From Pseudomonas fluorescens (lineage in GTDB: Bacteria > Pseudomonadota > Gammaproteobacteria > Pseudomonadales > Pseudomonadaceae), in assembly GCF_003732425.1 (NCBI RefSeq), contig NZ_MOBX01000013.1, positions 744,001-808,000 of the forward strand: a DNA stretch of 64,000 nucleotides, written 5' to 3'. Shown here one piece after another: positions 41,455 through 53,600 of the stretch. The position numbers were made by a program, and so were the translations under genes. The stretch's first letter is position 1, and each line of letters opens with the position of its first letter. The notes beneath the pieces were generated by a model. The model was not told the origin of the DNA, did no database searches, and saw nothing but the letters and a program-made list of their open reading frames with translations.

Positions 41455-43413
41455 TTAATCCCGCGCCAACGCCTCAATCGGATCAAGCCGCGAAGCATTC
41501 CGCGCCGGCACAAAGCCAAACACAATGCCGATCAACGTCGAGCACACCACCGCCGTCAACACCGACGCCAGTGAGAACACCATCTCCCACTCCTTGATAA
41601 ACACCGAAAACAAATGCCCGATGGCATACGACAGGGAAATCCCGATCGCCCCGCCCAACAGGCAGACCATCACCGCCTCCACCAGAAACTGCTGACGAAT
41701 GTCCGACTGCCGCGCGCCGACCGCCATGCGAATACCGATCTCGCGGGTCCGTTCGGTCACCGACACCAGCATGATGTTCATCACCCCAATGCCGCCGACC
41801 ACGAGGGAAATCACCGCAATCAGTGACAGCAGCAACGCCAACGAGCGGCTGGTTTTCTGCACGGTCTGCAGGACGCTGTCGAGGTTGTTGGTGAAAAAGT
41901 CCTTGGTGCCGTGGCGTTGCAGCAGCAGTTGGGTGACGTGCGCTTCCACCACTTTGCTCGGCTGGCCGTCCTTCATGCGCACGCTGATGCTATCCAGATA
42001 ACGCTGGCCCAACACCCGCCCGGCCGCCGTTTCGTAGGGCACCCAGACGTTGAGGGTCTTGCCCGAGGCAAACAGGCTTTTATCTTCGGCGGCCACGCCG
42101 ATCACCGTACACGGCAGGTTGCCGATCAGGATCACCTGGCCCAACGGATCGACATCCTGGCCGAACAGGCGCTGCCGGGTGTTGTGATCGATGACCACCA
42201 CCTGCGCCTGGCGCCGCGCATCGCTTTCGCTGAACGGGATGCCTGCGGCCATCTTGATCCCGCGCACTTTGAAGTACTGATCGCTGACGCCGTTGACCTG
42301 GGCGTCGAGGTCGATATTGCGATAGCGCAGCAACAGGCTGCGGCCGATCATCGGCGTCGCGCTGTCGACGTAATACAGCTGATTCAGCGCGGTGACATCG
42401 GCAGGCGTCAGGGTTTCGATGGCGGCGGCACGTTTGTCGCCATAACTGCTGCCCGGATAGACATCGATGGTGTTACTGCCAATGGCGGCGATGTCCTTGA
42501 GCACGTAGTTTTTCGCGCCCTCGCCGACCGCCGAAATTGACACCACCGAGGTGATGCCGATGACGATGCCGAGCATGGTCAGCAAGGTGCGCATGCGATG
42601 GGAAATCAACGCCACCCACGCCATGGCGAACGCCTCTTTGAACAGCCCGAGGCTGGCGACCAGGCGCCTTGAGGCGTTGGCTTTCGGGGTTACCGGTTCT
42701 TCGCTGAGCAAGTGCGTGGTGTCGCGTTCGTTGGCTCGGTCGCTGAGGATTTCGCCGTCACTGACTTCGATGATGCGCTCGGCGTTGGCCGCGACTTTCG
42801 GGTCGTGAGTCACCAGAATCACCGTGTGCCCCGCCGCGTGCAGCTCCAGCAGGATGCGCATCACCTCCTTGCCACTGGCGGTGTCGAGGGCGCCGGTCGG
42901 TTCGTCGGCGAGGATCACTTCGCCGCCGTTCATCAAGGCCCGGGCGATACTCACCCGCTGCTGCTGACCGCCGGAGAGCTGGCTCGGCCGATGCGTCAAA
43001 TGGCCTTCCAGACCCAGTCGCGCCAACAACTCACGGGCACGGGCATGGCGCTGAAGCTGCGGCGTACCGGCGTAAATCGCCGGCATCTCGACGTTGTGCA
43101 TCGCACTCAAATGCGGCAGCAAGTGGTAACGCTGGAAGATGAAACCGAAGTAGTCGCGGCGCAGCTCGGCCAGGGCCTGATTGTCCAGATCGCGGGTTTC
43201 CTGGCCGTTGATCTTGTAGCTGCCGGCGGTGGCGTAGTCGAGGCAGCCGAGGATGTTCATCAGCGTCGATTTGCCAGAACCCGAGGCGCCGATAATCGCG
43301 ACCATTTCCCCGGCATTGATCGTCAGGTTGATGTTCTTCAGCGCCAGAAATTCACGGTCACCGGCGGTGAAACTGCGGGTGATGCCGGTCAGCTGTAGCA
43401 GTGGCTCAGTCAT
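41455..43413 (-). CDS. macB: MacB-type ABC transporter, lipopeptide export
   Basis: Encodes 652 residues. An ATPase domain at residues 1-225 has Walker A GASGSGKST (42-50), signature LSGGQQQRVSIARAL and Walker B with DEPTGALD. A membrane helix near 275, a large periplasmic domain (300-520) and three C-terminal helices follow. MacB works with a MacA adaptor and a TolC-type outer-membrane channel to expel periplasmic substrates. It starts 2 nt after macA, downstream of the synthetase, the arrangement of lipopeptide clusters. The outer-membrane partner is not in this window. Alternative substrates are unlikely given the context. Confidence 0.9.
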   Translation of the reverse strand: MTEPLLQLTGITRSFTAGDREFLALKNINLTINAGEMVAIIGASGSGKSTLMNILGCLDYATAGSYKINGQETRDLDNQALAELRRDYFGFIFQRYHLLPHLSAMHNVEMPAIYAGTPQLQRHARARELLARLGLEGHLTHRPSQLSGGQQQRVSIARALMNGGEVILADEPTGALDTASGKEVMRILLELHAAGHTVILVTHDPKVAANAERIIEVSDGEILSDRANERDTTHLLSEEPVTPKANASRRLVASLGLFKEAFAMAWVALISHRMRTLLTMLGIVIGITSVVSISAVGEGAKNYVLKDIAAIGSNTIDVYPGSSYGDKRAAAIETLTPADVTALNQLYYVDSATPMIGRSLLLRYRNIDLDAQVNGVSDQYFKVRGIKMAAGIPFSESDARRQAQVVVIDHNTRQRLFGQDVDPLGQVILIGNLPCTVIGVAAEDKSLFASGKTLNVWVPYETAAGRVLGQRYLDSISVRMKDGQPSKVVEAHVTQLLLQRHGTKDFFTNNLDSVLQTVQKTSRSLALLLSLIAVISLVVGGIGVMNIMLVSVTERTREIGIRMAVGARQSDIRQQFLVEAVMVCLLGGAIGISLSYAIGHLFSVFIKEWEMVFSLASVLTAVVCSTLIGIVFGFVPARNASRLDPIEALARD

Positions 43414-43415
43414 GC

Positions 43416-44564
43416 TCAGGCCCCCGCCACATTGGTCAGCGGATCACCGATCACCACACGATCGCCTTCCGCCAGGCCGGCATTGATTTGCACTTTGACG
43501 TTGTTGTTGATCCCGGTCTGCACATTGCGCGACTGCGCGTGGCCCTTGGCGTCGAGCACCCGCACCGGAAAACTGCCATCGGCATTGCGCGGGCCGAGCG
43601 CCGCCACCGGCACGGTCAGCACCGACTTGGCGGTGTCGAGGATAATGCGCACCTGCGCGGTCATCGATATGCGCAAGCGATGGTCGGGGTTCGGCACCTC
43701 GAACAAGGCGTTGTAGAACACCGCACTGCTCTGTTTCGGCGTGCCGGCGGGCGGTGTTTCAAGAAAGTTCTGCGGCGCCGGGTCCGTGCCGCGCAGTTTC
43801 GCGTAGTAGCGTTTGTCCTCACCAAGAATGGTGAAATACACCTCTTGCCCCGGCGCAATGTGAATCACATCGGCCTCAGACACCTGCGCTTTCACCGTCA
43901 TGGTGTCCAGATCCGCCAGTTTCAGCAGGACCGGCGCCAGTTGGCTGGCGATCACTGTTTGCCCTTCCTGTGTCACCACGCCCACCACATCGCCATCGAT
44001 CGGCGCGACGATACGCGTGTAGGCCAGATTGACCTTGGCCGTGTCGATCTGGATGTGCGCGCTTTTGATCTGCGCGTCCAGCGACATCAGGTTGGCCTGC
44101 TGCACCTGATAGTTCGACTCAGCGGTTTCAAAATCCTGCCGCGAGATCGACGCGTCGTCCTGCAAATTCTTGTAGCGCTCGTAAATCGCTTTGGTCTGCC
44201 GGAGCTGAGCCTGGGTGGCGCGTTTTTGCGCTTGCAGGTTTTCCTCGTCGACCTGGGCCTGACGCAGGGTGTTCTGCAACACCAGCGGATCGATTTCCGC
44301 CAGCCATTGGCCCTTTTTCACCTTGTCGCCGACCTTGACCTTGAGCGACTTCAATTGCCCCGACACTTGCGCACCGACGTCCACTTGCTTGATGCCTTCG
44401 AGCAACCCGGTGGCGAGCACCGCGTTTTCAATATCACTGCGTTCCACCGGGGCGGTCAGGTATTGCGGCGCCTCGGCCGGTGCCTGCACCGCGTAGAACG
44501 CCAATCCCGCTACCGCAACCAATGCCAAACCCATACCGACTTTGCGCAACTTCGACTTTTCCAT
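43416..44564 (-). CDS. macA: MacA-type periplasmic adaptor, lipopeptide export
   Basis: Encodes 382 residues from the ATG giving MEKSKLRKVG; the frame remains open four codons further to a TTG. An N-terminal membrane anchor (residues 8-28) is followed by a lipoyl/barrel-sandwich half (VGAQVSGQLKSL), a long coiled-coil hairpin (about 95-175) and beta-barrel domains (APIDGDVVG). It links MacB to the outer-membrane channel. It lies 66 nt after the synthetase stop on the same strand and is probably in the same transcript. Confidence 0.9.
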   Translation of the reverse strand: MEKSKLRKVGMGLALVAVAGLAFYAVQAPAEAPQYLTAPVERSDIENAVLATGLLEGIKQVDVGAQVSGQLKSLKVKVGDKVKKGQWLAEIDPLVLQNTLRQAQVDEENLQAQKRATQAQLRQTKAIYERYKNLQDDASISRQDFETAESNYQVQQANLMSLDAQIKSAHIQIDTAKVNLAYTRIVAPIDGDVVGVVTQEGQTVIASQLAPVLLKLADLDTMTVKAQVSEADVIHIAPGQEVYFTILGEDKRYYAKLRGTDPAPQNFLETPPAGTPKQSSAVFYNALFEVPNPDHRLRISMTAQVRIILDTAKSVLTVPVAALGPRNADGSFPVRVLDAKGHAQSRNVQTGINNNVKVQINAGLAEGDRVVIGDPLTNVAGA

Positions 44565-44591
44565 AAATAACCACAAGTCCGTTCAGGGGTG

Positions 44592-44612
44592 AGCCCGGCC
44601 AGCGGCCGGGCT
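44592..44612 (-). other. GC-rich hairpin between synthetase and macA
   Basis: GAGCCCGGCC and GGCCGGGCTC form a perfect 10-bp stem around GCT. No T run follows, so it is unlikely to terminate fully. It may protect the long synthetase mRNA or lower macAB expression. Confidence 0.5.
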
Positions 44613-44630
44613 CTGATAGATAAACAACAA

Positions 44631-47600
44631 TCAGGACAGCACTTGGCCGGCCGGCACTTGCAGGCCGTCATGCCACCACGCCGCGAGACTGAAGACGTTG
44701 GGCGCCTTGAGAATCGTGAAGTGGTTGCCCGGCCCGTACCACACCGCCAGATCCGTCACCTGGCGCTGCCAGCCTTCGACCATCGCCGCTTGCTCGCGCT
44801 GATTGCCCCACGCATCCAGCGTCGGATCATCGACCAGCGCCAGCCGCACCGGACCGGTGTAGGCCAGTTGCGGTTGATAGACCGTGCGCAAGGCCGTGGC
44901 GAAGGTGCGTACCGGGCCGTGCATCGCCTGCGCTGACGAACGCGCAGACAACACACCGGCGCGCACCATGCCCTCGTGCAACAGGCGCATTTGCGTGCTG
45001 TCGTCAGCCTCGGCGAACGCCAGTGGATCGATGCCCAACGACTTGCCGCTGGACAATTGCAGCGTCTCGATCAAGCGTTCCAGTGCGGCAGTCGTGGTGT
45101 ACGGTTTGCCCGCCGTGCCGTTGCCGCCGGGAGACTCGCTGTCGATCAGGGTCAACGACGCCACCTCACGCCCGGCAGCCTGCAATTGCGCGGCCATGGC
45201 ATGCGCGACCCATCCCCCGAAAGAGTGGCCGATCAGGTGCACCGCACCTTGCGGATACAACTGCTCGACAGCTTGCAGATAGCACTTCGCTGCCGCTTCA
45301 ACCTGGCTGTGCGGCACGCCGCTGCCATCGAGCCCGCGCGGTTGCAGGCCGATGATCGGCCACTCCGGACCCAATGCTTCGGTCAGGTGAATGAACCCGG
45401 TGACACTGTCGCCCGCCCCCGGCACGCAGAAGATCGGCGCATGACCGGCGTGCCCGCTCTGAATGGTCAACAGCGGCTGATAGGCCTCTGGCTCCGGAGC
45501 CTGCGCAGCGGCCATAGCCTGACTCAAGGCCTGGCCGAGCACCTGAATATCCGGGGCTTTCATCATGCTGCGGTGATCGCCCGGGACATCGATGCAGCAC
45601 AGCAAACCTGTGCCGACCTTGTTCTCCCAACCACGGGTCGGACTCGGTTGTGCCTGCCCCGGCATCAGTGCCTGAGCGCGGAACAAGTGCACCGGCTGGC
45701 TGGCCGGGCTGACCCGGTAATGCGCCAGCGCCAGGCCATGAGCGGCCTCACGGTCAAAGTAACTCCAGGCCTGCGCCGCTGTCAGCGCGGCCAGCTCCGG
45801 GTCGGGCAATTGCTGTTCGCAGCAGCGCTGGAACAGTTCATCGAAGGCGATGAGTTCGACTTCAGCCTCCAGCCGCTCGACCTCAGCCAACGCTGGCAGC
45901 CCTTCTGCACCGCGCATCTGCGAACGCGCGCGGCAGTGCTCAAGCAACTGACGCTTGTCGCGATGCTCGCCGCTCCAGCGGGTTTTATCCTGACTGGCCG
46001 GATGCGGCGCGTAGGTATCGAGCAGACCGACAAACGCCACCGCCTCATCCAGGCCGAGCAACTGCTGAGCGACTTCATACGCCAGCAAGCCACCAAACGA
46101 CCACCCGGCCAGACGATACGGCCCATGCGGTTGCACTGCGCGGATAATCCCGACCATCCGCGCGGCCATGCATTCAAGGGTACGCAGTTGCGGTTGCCCC
46201 AACGGCACACCGGGCAAACCGTAAATCGGAAACTGCCCCTCGATGTGCATCGCCAATGCCGGGAAATACACCTCCCTGCCGCTGAACTCATGGATCAGGA
46301 ACAGCGCATCGCCGCCCTCGCCCGGCCGTACCACGACCAGGCCCTCCGGCTGTTCGGGCACCGTGTTGCGCTGACAGAGCAGCGCGGCCAGCGACTCGAC
46401 ACTCGGACGCTGGAACAGCTCCGCCAGCGTCACCTGTTGCCCCGCACGCTGCAGCAGGTTGACCAGACGAATCGCCAGCAGCGAATGCCCGCCTAATTCG
46501 AAGAAGTTGTCGTGGCGTCCGACCTGCTCGACATTCAGCACCTCAGCCCAGACCCGCGCCAACACGGTTTCGACCTCGCCTTCAGGTGCTTCGTAATGTC
46601 GGCTGAGTACCGCGTCGAGGCCCGGCGCCGGCAGCGCCTGACGGTCGATCTTGCCGTTGGGACTCAGCGGCAAAACGTCGAGCGCAACAAACGCACCCGG
46701 CACCATGTACTCGGGTAACTGCTCAAGAATGAACGCGCGCAGCGTGTCGATAGCCGGTGCAGCACTGCCCTCGCGCAAAGTGAAATACGCGACCAGTCGT
46801 TCGTCGCGCATCAGCACGACCACCTCGCGCACACCCGGGTGCTGGATCAACCGCGCTTCGATTTCACCGAGTTCCAGGCGCAAACCATACAGCTTGACCT
46901 GGAAATCATTGCGCCCGAGGAATTCGAGGTTACCGTCCGCGCGGTAACGCACCAGATCGCCGGTGCGGTACAAGCGGTCACCGGGCACAAACGGACTGTC
47001 GATAAAGCGCTCGGCCTGCATCTGTGGCAGTCCCATATACCCTCGCGCCACGCCGATACCGCCGATGTGCAACTGGCCAATAACACCGAGCGGTACCGCT
47101 TGGTCATGCGCATCGAGCACGTACAAACGGGTGTTACAGATGGCCTTGCCAATCGGCAATTCGGTGGATGGCACGGGCATGTGCGGTTCCAGTGTCCACG
47201 CTGTGCTGTCGACCGTGGCTTCGGTCGGGCCATACACGTTATGCAGGCGCACCCACGGCAGTTGCTGGCGCACTTCGCGGGCCAGGGCCGCCGTGAGTTC
47301 GCCGCCACCGCAGAACACATCGGTGAGGCTGGTGCATTCACTGACGTCTTGCAGCTCGAGAAATTGCTGCAACAGCGCCGGCACGAACTTGACCACCGTG
47401 ACCCGCTGTTGACGAATCACTTGCGCCAGATACGCCGGTTCCCGATGGCCGCCCGGCCGTGCCAGCACCAGACGCACACCGGCCGTCAGTGGCCAGAAGA
47501 ATTCCCACACCGAACCATCGAAACTGAATGGGGCTTTCTGCAACAACGCGCCCTCTGGAGCTGGCGGGCAAATCTGCGAGCCCCAATGCACCAGATTGCA

Positions 47601-50600
47601 CAAGCCACGATGTTCGAGCATCACGCCTTTTGGTGTGCCGGTCGAACCTGAGGTGTAGATCATGTACGCCAGGTTCGAAGGACTCAGGCATGGCACTTGC
47701 GGATTGCTTTCCGACTGATCGTGCCAGGTGCATTGGTCAAGGTCGATCAGCATTGCCCCAGCCTCGGCAAACAGCGATCGCGTGGCCGTCTGCACCAGCA
47801 CCGCCACCGGCGCGCAGTCCCTGAGCATAAAGTCCAGGCGCTCCGCCGGATAAGCCGGATCCAGCGGCACGTACGCGCCACCGGCCTTGAGAATGCCGAG
47901 CAACCCCACCACCAGATCGAGCCCCCGCTCGACGCACAGCGCCACCCGCGCATCCGGCCCAACGCCTTGCTCACGCAGGTGATGCGCGAGGCGGTTGGCA
48001 CGCGCATTCAGCGCGCGATAGGTCAGGCTGTGTTCGCCCGACTGCACGGCGATGGCGTCCGGCTGACGCCGCACCTGTGCTTCGAACAGGCTCTGCACCG
48101 GTTGCTCGACCGGGCAATCAAGCGCCGTCGCGTTGAAGTCGCCGAGCAGGCGTCGCTGCTCATCCTCGGCAAGCAACTCGACTTGCGCCAAAACCGCCTG
48201 ATCATCACTGACCAGCGCCGCCAGCAAGCGCTGGAGGTAACCGACAAAACGCTGCACGGTCGACTCATCGAACAGCGCGATGGCGTAGCGCAGCGAGCCA
48301 CGCACCCCGTGCTGGCTTTCGCCCAGACTCAGCGACAGGTCGAACTTCACAAAGTGATTTTCCCCGGCCAGACCTTCCAGCGTCAGCTCGCCGAGTGCCA
48401 GGGCTGGCGCCACGCTGCTGTCCCAGCTCAGCAAAGTCTGGAACAACGGTGTGTGGGAAAGGCTGCGCAGCGGCCGGGTGATTTCCACCACGTGTTCAAA
48501 CGGCAGATCCTGATGCGCCTGCGCGGCCAGCGTCTGCGCTTTGACCCGCGCCAACAACACTGCCCCCGTCAGATCGCCCGAGGTATCGATGCGCAGCGCC
48601 AGGGTGTTGACGAACATGCCGATCAACCCTTCGATTTCGGCGCGGGTACGGTTGGCGACGGGCGAGCCGATAACCACATCGGACTGCCCGGACAGACGCG
48701 TAAGCAGCATCGCCCAGGCGCTCATGATCACCATGTACGGCGTCACGCTGTGGCGCTGACACAACGCCTTGAGACCGGCGCTGGTCTGCGCGTCCAGTAC
48801 GATCTCGACACTGCCGCCGCGGTGATCCTGTTGCGCCGGCCGTGGACGATCAGTCGGCAGGCTCAGCAACGCCGGAGCGCCGGCCAGGGTCTGCTGCCAG
48901 TAATCACTCTGGCGCTGCAACACCTCGCCGCTCAGCCAGCGCCGTTGCCATACCGCGTAATCCGCGTATTGCAGGGCCAGCGGCGGCAGCGGATCGGCCT
49001 CGCCGTGGCTGAACGCCTGATACAGCGCCATCAACTCATGGGTCAGCACGCCCATCGACCAACCGTCGGAGATGATGTGGTGCATCGTCAGCAACAGCAC
49101 ATGGTGCTCATCGGCCAACTGCACCAGCCGTCCACGGATCAATGGATCGTCCTGCAAATTGAATGGTCCGCGCGCTTCCGTATCGAGCAATGTGCGCAAG
49201 GCCTCCTCGGTCTGCGGCTGTTGCCGCCAATCTTCCACAATCAGCGGCAGACCACTGTCGACCGGGGCAATCAGCACCTGTGCTTCGTCGTTCAGTTGGG
49301 TGAACCGACTGCGCAGGGTTTCGTGACGAGCGACGATTCGCGCCAATGCCCGTTGCAGTGCCACGGCGTCGAGTCGGCCACGCAGGTGCAAGCCCAGAGG
49401 AATGTTGTAGGCGGTGTTGCCGCCATCCATTTGCGCGAGGAACCACAAGCGTTGCTGGGCGAAGGACAACGGCAGCGCCTGATCGCGCGGCGCCGGCAGA
49501 ATCGCCGGCAAGCTGCTGCGTTCGGCCTGACTCAACACTTGAGCGACCGCCGCCAGTTCCGGGTTGGCAAACAGATCGGCCAGCGCCAGCTCCACGCCCA
49601 ATTGCTGGCGCACCTGGGAGAGCATGCGCATGGCCAGCAATGAATGGCCGCCGAGTTCGAAGAAGTTGTCATGGCGACCGACCTGCCCGACCTGCAACAC
49701 CTCGGCCCAAACCTGCGCCAGGCTTGCTTCCAGTGGATTGGCCGGGGCCTCGTAGGCCCGACTGAGCAGCGCTTCCTGGGTCGGTGCCGGCAGTGCCTTG
49801 CGGTCGACCTTGCCGTTGTTGTTCAGCGGCAACACCTCGAGTTGCACCCAGGCTGTCGGCAGCATGTATTCCGGCAGACGGGCATGCAATTGCGCGTGCA
49901 GTCCGGCGCTGTCCAACAGTCCCGCGTGCGCCGTGTAGTAAGCCACCAGACGCGGGGACTCCTGTCCGTCGCGGCGCGCCAGCACCACCGCCTCCTTGAT
50001 GCCCGGACAATTCAGCAGGCGATTCTCGATTTCTCCCAGCTCGATGCGGAAACCACGAATCTTCACTTGATCGTCGTTGCGGCCGATGCAGTCGAGTTGC
50101 CCCGGCGCCAGCCAGCGCGCGAGGTCGCCGGTGCGATAAAGCAGCGCGCCCGGGGTATCGCTGAACGGATCGCGGAGGAATTTCTCGGCAGTCAGATCCG
50201 GCCGGTTCAGATAACCCAGCGCCACGCCCTGCCCGCCGATGTACAGCTCGCCGGTCACGCCCATCGGCACCGGTTGCTGATACGCGTCGAGTACGTACAC
50301 CTGCGTGTTGCCGATCGGGCCGCCAATCGGCACGCTCTCGGCGTTTTCTGCCACTTCGCGCACTTCAAAGGTGGTGGCGTAGGTGGTGGTTTCAGTCGGA
50401 CCGTAGCAATGCACGATGCGCAATGCGGGGGCCTCGGCCAACAGTCGACGGAACGCCGCCGGATCGCCACGCTCACCGCCGCACAGCAGAATCCGCAGGC
50501 CCTTGAGCGCCTGCGGAATCAGTTGCACGTATTGATTGAACAGCGCGGTGGTGACGAACAGGATCGTCGCGCCACTGGCGTTCAGTTCACGGCCGAAGGC

Positions 50601-53600
50601 ATTCGGATCGAGCAAGGTTTGATGGTCGATGATCACCACGCGACCGCCATTGAGCAGCGGTCCCCAGATGTCCATGGTGCTCGCATCGAACGCCGGGTTC
50701 GAGGCGAAGACCACACGATCCTGTGCATTGAAATCGGCGTAACCGTTATTGATCACCAAGCGGCCGATGCCCCGGTGCGGCACCATCACCCCTTTCGGCG
50801 TGCCGGTGGAACCGGAGGTGTACATGATGTACGCCAGCGACTCGGACGACTGCAGCAGATTCGGGTTGTGCGTCGGCTGGCCGTTGAGGGTCAGCCTGTC
50901 GAGGTCGATACGCGGCGCGGCGTAGTCGATGACTTCGCCGCTCAACGTTAACAGTGCCACCGCCCGGCAATCCTCGACCATGAACGCCTGGCGCTCGCCA
51001 GGTGCATTGATGTCCAGCGGCACATAGGCCGCCGCGCATTTGGCAATGGCCAGTTGCGCCACCAGCAACTCCAGCGAACGTGGCAGCAGGATCGCCACGT
51101 GATCGCCCGGCTGCACGCCGTGTGCGATCAGGTGATGGGCCAGGCGGTTGGCTTGGGCATTCAGCTCAAAGTAGCTCAGTGAATGTGCGCCATGCACCGC
51201 CGCCACAGCCTTGGGATGCGCCGCAGCCTGCTGTTGGAAAATCCCGTGCACGGTCAGTGTTTGCGGGTATTCGCGCGCCGTGGCATTGAAGTCGCGGAGC
51301 AAGCGCTGGCGCTCATCCGCCGCCAGCAACGGCACCTGTTCCAGTACCGTTTGCTCACCGCTGATCATCGCTTCGAGCAGACGCTCGAAGTAGCCGATGT
51401 ACCGCTTGATCGTCAGCGCATCGAAAAGCGCCGTGGCGTAGTTCAGCGAGCCGCGAATCACTCCGTTGACCTCGCCCAGTGTCAGCGTCAGGTCAAACTT
51501 GGCGACCTCGCCCGGCCCGGCGACGCCCTCCAGTGTCAGCTCGCCCAGCGCCAGTTGCGGGCCGACGCTGCCGTCCCAGCTCAGCGTGGTCTGGAACAGT
51601 GGGCTATGAGCCAGACTGCGCACCGGCCGGGTGATTTCCACCACCTGCTCGAACGGCAGATCCTGGTGCGCCTGCGCCTCGAGTGTCCGCGCCTTGACCC
51701 GCGCCAGCAGCGCTTCGACGCTCGGCGCGCCCGAGGTGTCGATGCGCACGGCCAGCGTATTGACGAACATGCCGATCAGGCCTTCGACTTCAGCGCGTGT
51801 GCGGTTGGCCACCGGCGCGCCGATCACCACATCGGATTGCCCGGACAGCCGACTCATCAGCAACGCCCAGGCGCTCATCACGGTCATGAACAGGGTCACG
51901 CCGTGACGTTGGCTCAAGGCCTTGAGGCCAGTACTCAGGCGCTCGTCCAGCAGCACTTCGACGTTGCCGCCGGCATAGTCCTGTTGTGCCGGTCGCGGGC
52001 GATCGGTGGGCAGCGTCAACAACGCTGGCGCGCCGTCGAGGGTCTGCTGCCAGTACTCGCTTTGCCGCTGCAGAACTTCACCGCTGAGCCAGCGCCGTTG
52101 CCACACGGCGTAGTCGCCGTATTGCAGGGTCAGTGGCGGCAGCGGATCAGGCTGACCCTGGCTGAACGCTTGATACAACGCCATCAACTCAGCCGTCAGC
52201 ACGCCCATCGACCAGCCGTCAGCGACAATGTGATGCACGGTCAACAGCAACACATGATGATCGTCGGCCAAGCGCACCAACCGTCCACGAATCAACGAAT
52301 CGTTCTGCAAATCAATCGCTGTCGAGGCTTCCTGCGCCATCAATATTTGCAAGGTTTGCTCGGCCTGCGGCTGTTGGCGCAGATCTTCTACGCGCAGCAG
52401 CAAACCGCTGTCGACCGGGGCAATCGACACCTGCGCGCTGTCGTCGATGCGGATGAAACGGCTGCGCAGGGTTTCGTGGCGGGCGACGATCCGCGCCAGC
52501 GCCGATTGCAGGGCATCAACGTCGAGGTGACCGCGCAGGCGCAAGCCGAGAGGAATGTTGTACGCCGAGTTGCCACCCGCCATCTGCGCGAGAAACCACA
52601 GGCGTTGTTGGGCGAAGGACATCGGCAGCGCCTGATCACGCGGTGCCGGCAAGATCTCCGGTAACGCGCTGCGGCCGGCACGATTCAATACTGCAGCGAT
52701 TGCGCTCAATTGCGCATCGGCAAACAGATCACTCAGCGCCAGTTCGACGCCGAGGCGCTGACGGATCAGCGAAACCATGCGCATTGCCAACAGCGAATGA
52801 CCGCCCAGTTCGAAGAAGTGGTCATGACGGCCAACCTGTCCAACCTGCAGCACCTCAGCCCAGATCTGCGCCAGGGCGGTTTCCAGTTCGCCTTGCGGCG
52901 CTGCGTATTCGCGGCTGGCTAGCGCGGCCAGATCCGGTATCGGCAATGCCTTGCGGTCAACCTTGCCATTGGCAGTCAGCGGCAAAGCCTCGAGCCGGAC
53001 AAACGCTGCCGGCACCATGTAGTCCGGCAACTGCGCCAGCAGCTGTGCGCGCAACTCGCCCACTGCCAGTGGCTCGACCCCCGCCTGTTCGGTGAAATAG
53101 GCCACCAGTCGCGGCTGGCCGGGTTGGTCCTCACGGGCCAGCAGCACCGCTTCGTTAATACCGGGGAGCTGATTGAGACGGGTCTCGATTTCGCCCAATT
53201 CAATGCGCATGCCACGGATTTTCACCTGGTCGTCGTTACGCCCCGAGTAGTCGAGCGAGCCGTCTTCGCGCCAACGGGCAAGGTCACCGGTGCGGTACAT
53301 ACGAGCATTCGGCGTGCGGCTGAACGGGTCGTGCAGGAAGCGCTCGGCGGTCAGATCGGCGCGGTTCAGATAACCCCGGGCCACCCCCGCGCCACCGACG
53401 TACAACTCGCCCATCACGCCCATTGGCACCGGGCGTTGCTGCTCATCGAGCAGGTAAACCGCCGCGTTCGCCACCGGTTTGCCGATGTGCAACGCCGCGC
53501 CGACGTCAATACGCCCGGAAGTGGCGACCACGGTAGCCTCGGTCGGGCCGTAGTTGTTGATCACGGCGAAGCGCTGCTGACGGCTGAACTGGCGCAAGCG

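Noticed and set aside
47697..49643. A 648-codon plus-strand frame, and many similar ones, inside the NRPS gene
   Set aside because: They are antisense shadows of repeated NRPS domains, rich in Arg, His and Gln, without start sites.
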